Assembly: GCA_007123625.1 (NCBI GenBank)
Contig: SKKS01000457.1
Coordinates: 1 to 5,600, forward strand
Direction of reading: 5' to 3'
DNA from: Paracoccaceae bacterium
GTDB taxonomy: Bacteria > Pseudomonadota > Alphaproteobacteria > Rhodobacterales > Rhodobacteraceae
DNA: 5,600 bases
The first letter of the stretch is position 1. Each line of letters opens with the position of its first letter. The notes under the pieces are model-generated. The model searched no databases, was not told where the DNA came from, and saw nothing but the letters and a program-made list of their open reading frames with translations. Positions 1-4,760 of the stretch are shown one piece after another. The position numbers and the translations under genes were made by a program.

Positions 1-710
1 GCCATCGCCGTCAGCAGCACAAGCATCAGGATCGCAACTGCATTGTTGTCGGCATAGATCAGATAGAGCGCGGCAAAGAGAATTGACGCAGCCGCAGCAC
101 CCGCATTCAGCAAATGCCCGCCCGGCAGTTGCTTTGCGGCCGAGTCGACCCGTCCGGCCAGCTTGCCATAGGCGATGATCGACCCGGTGAAGGTTACCGC
201 CCCGATCCAGATGCCGATCATCAGTTCCACCCGCAGAATGGTCACTTCCACAGCGGTTTTCTTGCCGATGATCATCGCGAAACTGGTCAGGCTCTGCCAC
301 AATTCATAGGCTGGCACGGACATCAGACCGACCGGCTGCGGAAATGGCAGTCCAGCCTCAGAAAACACCGCCACCACGCGCCCGATTTCCAGATGCGCGT
401 TGAACCCGACCAGCACAGCCGCCAGCCCGACCAGCGAATGCATGAAGGCCACCAATTCGGGCATTTGCGTCATCTGCACCCGCGTCGCGAGTTGCCAGCC
501 GACCACGCCCCCGATCACGATCAGGATCAGGGTCAGCACCCATAGCCCTGATCCCGGACCGACCAGCATGGCCAGAACGGCCACTGTCATGCCGGCAATG
601 CCATACCAGATCGCGCGTTTCGCACTTTCCTGCCCTGACAGACCGCCCAGCGACAGGACAAAGAGAACTGTCGCAACCGCATAGGCCGCAACCGTAAATC
701 CGAAATCCAT
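1..710 (-). CDS. pntB: NAD(P) transhydrogenase subunit beta, N-terminal part (cut by window edge)
   Basis: This is the membrane and NADP(H)-binding beta subunit of the proton-translocating transhydrogenase; with PntA it couples proton entry to reduction of NADP+ by NADH. Reading leftward from the ATG at 710-708, 236 codons are visible and the gene leaves the window. What is seen is the hydrophobic part: N-terminal helices at about residues 5-24, 36-52 and 57-73, then the family signature 'TQMPELVAFMHSLVGLAAV' at 81-99, and 'GAVTFTGSIIAYGKLAG' at 170-186. His91 falls exactly where the conserved proton-channel histidine (beta-His91 of E. coli) lies. The C-terminal Rossmann-like NADP domain is outside the window. 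Compared with E. coli PntB as I remember it, about 38 extra residues sit between the GFN at 102-104 and GAVTFTGS. The start is supported by CCTCCT (AGGAGG on the coding strand) at 719-724, 8 nt upstream. It lies 18 nt after pntA, so the two are almost certainly co-transcribed. Confidence 0.96.
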   Translation of the reverse strand, partial: MDFGFTVAAYAVATVLFVLSLGGLSGQESAKRAIWYGIAGMTVAVLAMLVGPGSGLWVLTLILIVIGGVVGWQLATRVQMTQMPELVAFMHSLVGLAAVLVGFNAHLEIGRVVAVFSEAGLPFPQPVGLMSVPAYELWQSLTSFAMIIGKKTAVEVTILRVELMIGIWIGAVTFTGSIIAYGKLAGRVDSAAKQLPGGHLLNAGAAAASILFAALYLIYADNNAVAILMLVLLTAM

Positions 711-718
711 CTCTTATT

Positions 719-724
719 CCTCCT
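719..724 (-). promoter_or_regulatory. Shine-Dalgarno sequence of pntB
   Basis: The coding strand reads AGGAGG, a perfect anti-16S match, 8 nt before the pntB ATG. It lies inside the 18-nt pntA-pntB gap, so pntB can be translated independently of pntA termination while sharing its mRNA. It fixes the pntB start. Confidence 0.85.
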
Positions 725-728
725 GCCG

Positions 729-2297
729 TCAGGACTTCTGGAACATGGCGAGCATGCGCCGTGTCACCATGAAACCGCCAAAGATGTTCACAGCCGCCAT
801 CAAAAGCGCAAGCGCGGCCATGAGAGTGATGAGGATCGATGTTGATCCGATCTGCAACAGCGCGCCGACGATGATGATCGACGAAATCGCGTTGGTCACA
901 GCCATCAGCGGCGTGTGCAGGCTGTGCGACACTTTCCAGATCACCTGAAAGCCGACAAACACGGCCAGCACGAAGATGATGAAGTTGCGCATGAAGGATT
1001 CCGGCGCAACCAATCCGACCGACAACACCAGCGCCGAACCGACAGCCAGCAACACGACCTGATTGCGCGTCTGCAACTTGAACGCTGCGATTTCCTGCGC
1101 GCGCTTTTCCTCAGCGGTCAGTTCCTTGACCTTCTCTTTCGGCTTTGCCGCAATCGCTTTCACCTTCGGAGGTGGTGGCGGGAAGGTGATCTCGCCTGCA
1201 TGGGTGACCGTTGCACCACGGATGACGTCATCTTCCATATTATGGTTGATCACCCCATCCTTGGCCGGGGTCAGATCATGCAGCATATGCCTGATATTGG
1301 TGGCATACAGGGTCGAAGACTGCGCCGCCATCCGGCTTGGGAAATCCGTATACCCGATGATGATGACGCCGTTTTCGGTCACAAGGCGCTCATCCATGAC
1401 CGTCAGGTCACAGTTGCCCCCCTTCTCGGCAGCCAGATCCACAATCACAGAGCCCGGCTTCATCATCTGCACCATATCCTCGGTCCAGAGCTTGGGCGCA
1501 GGGCGCCCGGGAATCAGCGCGGTGGTGATGACGATATCGACATTTGGTGCCAGTTCACGGAATTTTGCCAACTGCTTTTCACGGAATTCCGGGCTGGAAG
1601 GCGCCGCATAACCGCCTGTCTCGGCACCGTCCTGCGCTTCCTCGAACTCCAGAAACACGAATTCCGCACCAATCGACTCGATCTGCTCGGACACTTCAGG
1701 GCGCACATCAAAGGCCATCGTGATCGCACCAAGGCTGGTCGAGGTCCCAATCGCGGCAAGCCCTGCCACCCCGGCACCAACGACAAGCACGCGCGCTGGC
1801 GGGATCTTGCCGGCAGCGGTCACCTGACCCGTGAAGAAGCGGCCAAAATTGTTCCCGGCCTCGATCACGGCGCGGTAGCCCGCGATATTGGCCATGGATG
1901 ACAGCGCATCCATCTTCTGCGCACGGCTGATCCGGGGGACCATGTCCATCGCGATGACAGTTGCACCGCGCAGTTTCGCAGCTTCCAGCATTTCGGCGTT
2001 TTGCGCCGGCCAGAAAAAGGAAATCAGGGTCTGGCCTTCGCGCAGAAGGTTGATTTCGTCCAATTCGGGCTCGCGCACCTTGATGACGACATCGGCCGCC
2101 GCACACACCGCGCTGGCATCCGCGAGAACCGAGACACCGGCCTGTCCATAGAGCTCGTCGCTGAACCCTGCTGCCAGACCTGCGCCCGCCTGAATGAAAC
2201 ATTCATGCCCAAGCTTTTGCAGTTGTCCCGCGCTTTCCGGTGTCATCGCGACCCGCGCTTCTCCCGGCTTGATTTCCTTCAACGCCCCGACTTTCAC
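729..2297 (-). CDS. pntA: NAD(P) transhydrogenase subunit alpha (fused alpha1-alpha2 form)
   Basis: The alpha subunit carries the NAD(H)-binding domain (dI, cytoplasmic) and part of the membrane domain of the proton-pumping transhydrogenase. At 522 aa it is full length (E. coli PntA is about 510). Visible landmarks are the N-terminal 'MKVGALKEIKPGEARVAMTP', as in the alanine dehydrogenase/PNT family; the catalytic loop 'PRISRAQKMDALSSMANIAG' at 121-140, with Arg122, Gln127, Asp130 and Ser133 spaced as in the R-Q-D-S loop of Rhodospirillum rubrum; GAGVAG nucleotide fold at 174-179 with Asp197 ending the second strand, which favours NAD over NADP; mobile-loop Tyr230; and 'DIVITTALIPGRPAPKL' at 254-270. 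A Pro/Lys/Glu-rich linker at about 373-405 leads to hydrophobic helices at about 413-430, 437-453, 466-483 and 486-506. R. rubrum splits this protein into PntAA and PntAB; here it is one chain, as in E. coli. The start is GTG (2297-2295), chosen because homologues begin at this residue and a purine-rich ribosome site precedes it. Confidence 0.98.
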   Translation of the reverse strand: MKVGALKEIKPGEARVAMTPESAGQLQKLGHECFIQAGAGLAAGFSDELYGQAGVSVLADASAVCAAADVVIKVREPELDEINLLREGQTLISFFWPAQNAEMLEAAKLRGATVIAMDMVPRISRAQKMDALSSMANIAGYRAVIEAGNNFGRFFTGQVTAAGKIPPARVLVVGAGVAGLAAIGTSTSLGAITMAFDVRPEVSEQIESIGAEFVFLEFEEAQDGAETGGYAAPSSPEFREKQLAKFRELAPNVDIVITTALIPGRPAPKLWTEDMVQMMKPGSVIVDLAAEKGGNCDLTVMDERLVTENGVIIIGYTDFPSRMAAQSSTLYATNIRHMLHDLTPAKDGVINHNMEDDVIRGATVTHAGEITFPPPPPKVKAIAAKPKEKVKELTAEEKRAQEIAAFKLQTRNQVVLLAVGSALVLSVGLVAPESFMRNFIIFVLAVFVGFQVIWKVSHSLHTPLMAVTNAISSIIIVGALLQIGSTSILITLMAALALLMAAVNIFGGFMVTRRMLAMFQKS

Positions 2298-2303
2298 GCG
2301 TCG

Positions 2304-2310
2304 TCCCCCT
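2304..2310 (-). promoter_or_regulatory. Shine-Dalgarno sequence of pntA
   Basis: The coding strand reads AGGGGGA, ending 6 nt before the GTG start codon. It is a reasonable though not perfect ribosome site. Together with the match of the N-terminus to family members, it decides for the GTG at 2297 rather than the internal Met18. Confidence 0.6.
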
Positions 2311-2324
2311 TTCGTTCAGGTAAG

Positions 2325-2349
2325 CCGGTGTCCTCGCAGGGACATCCGG
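2325..2349 (-). promoter_or_regulatory. Bulged hairpin in the pntA leader
   Basis: The inverted repeat pairs CCGG+TGTCC (2325-2333) with GGACA+CCGG (2340-2344 and 2346-2349). This gives 9 base pairs with a single unpaired base at 2345 and a 6-nt loop (2334-2339). In the pntA mRNA it would sit 14 nt upstream of the Shine-Dalgarno sequence. It has no following U-run, so it is not an intrinsic terminator; it could affect mRNA stability or translation, or be a protein-binding site on DNA. Function is unproven. Confidence 0.4.
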
Positions 2350-2361
2350 TCAAATTGGCAT
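2350..2361 (-). other. Possible 3-codon upstream mini-ORF (Met-Pro-Ile-stop) in the pntA leader
   Basis: On the minus strand TAAGGAG (2373-2367) stands 5 nt before an ATG (2361-2359), followed by CCA, ATT and the stop TGA (2352-2350). The stop abuts the bulged hairpin at 2325-2349. The ribosome site is better than that of pntA itself. It is too short to judge by composition and could be chance; if translated it would make a regulatory leader, not a functional peptide. Confidence 0.2.
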
Positions 2362-2501
2362 CGCGACTCCTTACCGCGCGCAACATTATTTCACAAGAAG
2401 GCAATAAGGCGTAGCGCCCCTGCTGTTGCCTGTGCGACGGATCGCCGCAAAATCTGGTCGCTTGCGCTGGCGGTCGGGCGAAAAATCAGCGTCTGGAGGG
2501 C

Positions 2502-2518
2502 GATGACCAGTGATGACC
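2502..2518 (+). repeat. Tandem direct repeat GATGACC with 10-bp period
   Basis: GATGACC occurs at 2502-2508 and again at 2512-2518, separated by AGT. The 10-bp period would place both copies on the same face of the helix, and they lie about 26 bp upstream of the candidate -35 element of the exporter promoter, a usual place for an activator. It is a short repeat and may be coincidental. Confidence 0.35.
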
Positions 2519-2541
2519 TTGCGTTACCGGACACACCCTGA

Positions 2542-2560
2542 GTTTGTGTTTGCCACAGAC
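2542..2560. promoter_or_regulatory. Imperfect inverted repeat, possible operator
   Basis: GTTTGTG (2542-2548) and CACAGAC (2554-2560) are inverted copies matching at 6 of 7 positions around a 5-bp centre. The 19-bp element covers the -35 hexamer and half the spacer of the candidate exporter promoter, where a bound dimeric repressor would block RNA polymerase. No regulator gene lies in the window, so the protein, if any, is unknown. Confidence 0.4.
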
Positions 2561-2572
2561 AAGGAGTACTGT
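2544..2572 (+). promoter_or_regulatory. Candidate sigma70-type promoter of the exporter operon
   Basis: TTGTGT at 2544-2549 (four of six against TTGACA) and TACTGT at 2567-2572 (four of six against TATAAT) are separated by exactly 17 bp. Transcription would begin at about 2578-2580, leaving a leader of about 30 nt before the ATG at 2610. It is the best promoter-like pair I found on this strand in the intergenic region. An imperfect inverted repeat overlaps the -35 and spacer, which suggests repression there. Confidence 0.45.
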
Positions 2573-2600
2573 GCCGCCTTCGTTGGTGACACAACCTTGA
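2571..2600 (+). other. Possible 9-codon leader ORF ahead of the fusion-protein gene
   Basis: AAGGAG at 2561-2566 is followed after 4 nt by GTG (2571-2573), which opens a 9-codon frame ending in TGA at 2598-2600, 9 nt before the ATG of the membrane fusion protein and in the same frame. The fusion-protein start itself has only a weak TTGAG-like site. The mini-ORF might load ribosomes that reinitiate downstream. If the promoter at 2544-2572 is right, however, the mRNA would begin after this Shine-Dalgarno sequence and the mini-ORF would not be translated; the two readings compete. Confidence 0.2.
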
Positions 2601-2609
2601 GCGCTTTTC

Positions 2610-3602
2610 ATGCAACACGATCCTCCCTCACGGCGCCAGACCGCCCTGCCCTTTCTTGTGCTTGGTCTGCTTGCGGTTCTCATTGCGGCATCGGTCTGGT
2701 GGGTGACGCGTCCCGGCCCGTTGCTGATTCAGGGCGAAGTGGCCGCGCCACGCGTAGATGTATCCGCCCGTATTTCCGGCCGCGTGACCGCTCTGGGCGC
2801 GGAACTTGGCGATCGGGTCGCATCTGGGCAGATATTGGCAGAGCTGGCAAATCCGCAACTTGTAACCGGCCATGCGGCTGCTGCCTCGGGTCTTGAGGTG
2901 GCGCGCGCCTCGCAAATTGCGGCTGGGTCAACCCGACCGGAAATGATCCGCGCGCGCGAAGCCGAACTGGCCGCTGCACAAGCTGATCTGCGCCTGACAG
3001 AGGAACAGGTTGCCCGCGATACCGGACTGGGAGAACGCGGTCTGCGCCCGCAGGCAGCGGTTGATCAAAGCATCCGCAATGTCGATACGGCCAGCCGACG
3101 TGTCGAAGCGGCCGAAGCGCAGCTTGATCTGGCGCGCGCCGGGGCCTCGCCAGAGGAAAGAGCCGTTGCTGCCGCGCAGGTTGCGCAAGCCGAAGCCACG
3201 CTTGCCCAGCGCCAGGCGGATCTGGACGAGTTGACCATCTTCGCGCCGCTGGACGGCGAGATCTCTGCCCGGATGGTCGAGTTGGGCGAAAACGTGGCCC
3301 CCGGCGCACCGCTCTTCACGATCGTCGATCTTGAACAGGCCTGGTTCACCTTCAATCTGCGCGAGGATCTGCTCTCCGGGCTTGAAGTGGGCGATACGCT
3401 GGCCATTCAGGTTCCCGCACTCGGCACCAATGTTCAGGCCCGGGTTACCCTGATCAACGTGCAGGGCCAGTTCGCAAACTGGCGGGCCACAAGGGCCACC
3501 GGTGATTTCGACCTGCGCAGCTTCGAGGTGCGCGCCCGCCCCGTTGATCCTGTCGCCGGTCTGCGCCCCGGCATGTCGGCGCTGATCTCGCTGGATCGAT
3601 AA
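2610..3602 (+). CDS. HlyD/YbhG-like membrane fusion protein (periplasmic adaptor) of an ABC-2 type exporter
   Basis: The product is a 330-residue periplasmic adaptor that should bridge the inner-membrane permeases encoded downstream and an outer-membrane TolC-like channel. A short cytoplasmic N-terminus is followed by one anchor helix at about 12-31. Then come the first lipoyl half at about 48-80 ('ISGRVTALGAELGDRVASGQ'), an alpha-helical hairpin rich in Ala, Glu, Gln and Arg at about 83-205, the second lipoyl half at 206-240 ('IFAPLDGEISARMVELGENV'), a beta-barrel domain from 241, and a C-terminal stretch 'GDFDLRSFEVRARPVDPVAG' at 298-317 ending 'LRPGMSALISLDR', typical of adaptors paired with ABC-2 permeases (YhiI, YbhG). 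In the hairpin tip, Arg136 and Leu140 fit the R-x3-L-x6-S motif used to dock TolC, but the Ser position holds Pro147. The ATG at 2610 is the first usable start; its own ribosome site is weak. Exact substrate is not deducible. Confidence 0.93.
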   Translation: MQHDPPSRRQTALPFLVLGLLAVLIAASVWWVTRPGPLLIQGEVAAPRVDVSARISGRVTALGAELGDRVASGQILAELANPQLVTGHAAAASGLEVARASQIAAGSTRPEMIRAREAELAAAQADLRLTEEQVARDTGLGERGLRPQAAVDQSIRNVDTASRRVEAAEAQLDLARAGASPEERAVAAAQVAQAEATLAQRQADLDELTIFAPLDGEISARMVELGENVAPGAPLFTIVDLEQAWFTFNLREDLLSGLEVGDTLAIQVPALGTNVQARVTLINVQGQFANWRATRATGDFDLRSFEVRARPVDPVAGLRPGMSALISLDR

Positions 3603-3605
3603 ACC

Positions 3606-4760
3606 ATGCTGGCGGTCATGCTGCGCGAGGTTCGGATGCTGGTGACCAGCCCAACGCTGGCAGGGCTGGTGGTGGTGCTGCCGCTTCTGATGCTCTTGAT
3701 CCTCGGCGCAGTTTTCCGCGCCGGTATCCCTGTCGGCTTGCCGATTGCGGTGGTCGATCATGATCGCTCTGACCTGTCGCGCAGCCTTGTGCGCATGCTG
3801 GACGCCGCCCCGGAAACGCGCGTCGCGCATCATGCCCTCTCCCTGTCCGAGGCACAAAAACTGATCGTGTCAGGCGACGTGCGCGGCGCCGTCTATCTGC
3901 CGCAAGGGCTGGAGCGCGAGATCCTCCGTGGCGAACGCCCCGAGATTGTCACTTTCTACGACAACCAGCATATGAGCACCGGCTCGCTTGTGGCGCGCGG
4001 CGCACGCAATGCCATCGATACCGCGCTTGCCGGGCTGCGTCTGTCTGTGCGGCAAGGTCAGGGAGAAGCGCCAGTACAGGCCGCTGTCAGCGTGAACCCA
4101 ATTCCGCTGCAGGCCCATGCCCTGTTCAACCCTGCCTTTGACTATGTGCATTTCCTGCTTGCCGCGCTGGTGCCGACAGTCTTGCAGATCATCGCCGCCG
4201 CCGCGACCGCCTATGCCCTATCGCTGGATTTCGGCACCCAGTGCGATCGGCAGGCACTGGGCCGGATGGCTGGCGGCATGGTCCCGGCCCTGCTGGGAAA
4301 GATCCTGCCCTACACATTCGTATTTCTGCTGATCCTTGGCCTGTCGGATATCGCGCTTTATGGCTGGCTTGGCGTTCCGCTGCGCGGCTCGCTTCTGCTG
4401 ATGGGTGCGGGCGCAGCAGCGTTCATTCTGGCGGTCCAGTTGATCGGGGCACTTGCCTTTGTGCTCACCCGCGACATGGGGCGCGCGGCCAGTATTATCG
4501 CAGTCATCACAGCGCCCGCTTTCGGGTTCATGGGGGTTGGCTTCCCGCGAGAGGCCATGTCGCCGCTGGCACAGGTCTGGGGCGCCATGATCCCCGGCAC
4601 CTGGTATGTCGAACTGCGCATAGACCAGTCGCTCCGCGCCACACCGTTCGAGATTTCCATCACCTCCGTGCTTTGGCTTCTGGTGATTGCCGGGGTGTTG
4701 ATGCTGCTGGTGTTCGCGCAGGTGCTGCGAATCGGGCGCACAGAAAGGGCTGCGAAATGA
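3606..4760 (+). CDS. ABC-2 type transporter permease, first of a pair (YbhS/YhhJ-like)
   Basis: The 384-residue inner-membrane permease has the usual layout and length of the ABC2_membrane_3 family. It has one helix at about 17-37, a large periplasmic domain at about 40-180 ('PIAVVDHDRSDLSRSLVRML' at 46-65, 'GAVYLPQGLEREILRGE' at 94-110), then 'ALFNPAFDYVHFLLAALVPT' at 172-191, the family signature opening the membrane block. Further helices are at about 182-204, 225-250, 259-285, 294-313 and 353-373. It should form the pore with the downstream paralogue and receive substrate for the adaptor. It begins 3 nt after the adaptor stop, so translation is probably coupled. No strong Shine-Dalgarno precedes the ATG at 3606; the in-frame ATG at 3618, with GGCGG just upstream, is an alternative that removes four residues. 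No ATP-binding domain is fused. Substrates of relatives range from drugs to lipids and cannot be assigned here. Confidence 0.93.
   Translation: MLAVMLREVRMLVTSPTLAGLVVVLPLLMLLILGAVFRAGIPVGLPIAVVDHDRSDLSRSLVRMLDAAPETRVAHHALSLSEAQKLIVSGDVRGAVYLPQGLEREILRGERPEIVTFYDNQHMSTGSLVARGARNAIDTALAGLRLSVRQGQGEAPVQAAVSVNPIPLQAHALFNPAFDYVHFLLAALVPTVLQIIAAAATAYALSLDFGTQCDRQALGRMAGGMVPALLGKILPYTFVFLLILGLSDIALYGWLGVPLRGSLLLMGAGAAAFILAVQLIGALAFVLTRDMGRAASIIAVITAPAFGFMGVGFPREAMSPLAQVWGAMIPGTWYVELRIDQSLRATPFEISITSVLWLLVIAGVLMLLVFAQVLRIGRTERAAK

Larger units (their letters stand above)
2298..2609. other. Divergent intergenic region between the pnt operon and the exporter operon
   Basis: These 312 bp separate two divergent operons and must hold both promoters unless one lies further inside a gene. 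No reading frame in it looks like a real protein gene. It contains, left to right: the pntA ribosome site, a bulged hairpin, a 3-codon mini-ORF (minus strand), an AT-richer block at 2383-2407 that is the likeliest place for the pnt promoter (TAATGT on the minus strand at 2388-2383 could be a -10, but I see no good -35), a tandem direct repeat, and a sigma70-like promoter with an overlapping inverted repeat facing the exporter genes. No tRNA, riboswitch or intrinsic terminator was recognised. Confidence 0.7.

Noticed and set aside
114..684. Two overlapping plus-strand frames opposite pntB
   Set aside because: The minus strand encodes a clear PntB here, including the invariant MPEL..MHS motif; the plus-strand frames have no family resemblance.
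915..1901. Open frame of 328 codons on the plus strand opposite pntA
   Set aside because: It lies fully antisense to the strongly supported pntA, has His/Arg-rich low-complexity wording and no recognisable domain; it is what GC-rich coding DNA gives on the opposite strand.
2401..2418. Small GGCG-TAG-CGCC stem followed on the minus strand by a T-containing stretch, tested as a terminator
   Set aside because: Only 4 base pairs and a broken T-run; there is also no gene ending nearby, since both flanking operons start here.
2298..2609. FNR/Anr-type site (TTGAT-N4-ATCAA) expected for redox control of pnt or the exporter
   Set aside because: No sequence close to both half-sites was found in the intergenic region.
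2391..2618. 75-codon minus-strand frame in the intergenic region, starting inside the adaptor gene
   Set aside because: No good Shine-Dalgarno, no recognisable motif, and it would run through both the candidate exporter promoter and the direct repeat; I treat it as chance.
2510..2896. Plus-strand frame of 128 codons overlapping the adaptor start
   Set aside because: It runs out of frame through the anchor and lipoyl-coding part of the adaptor and has no recognisable domain.
2928..3857. Open frame of 309 codons on the minus strand opposite the adaptor and first permease
   Set aside because: It crosses the boundary of two well supported genes, is rich in Arg/Gln/His and shows no family motif; a shadow of GC-rich codons.
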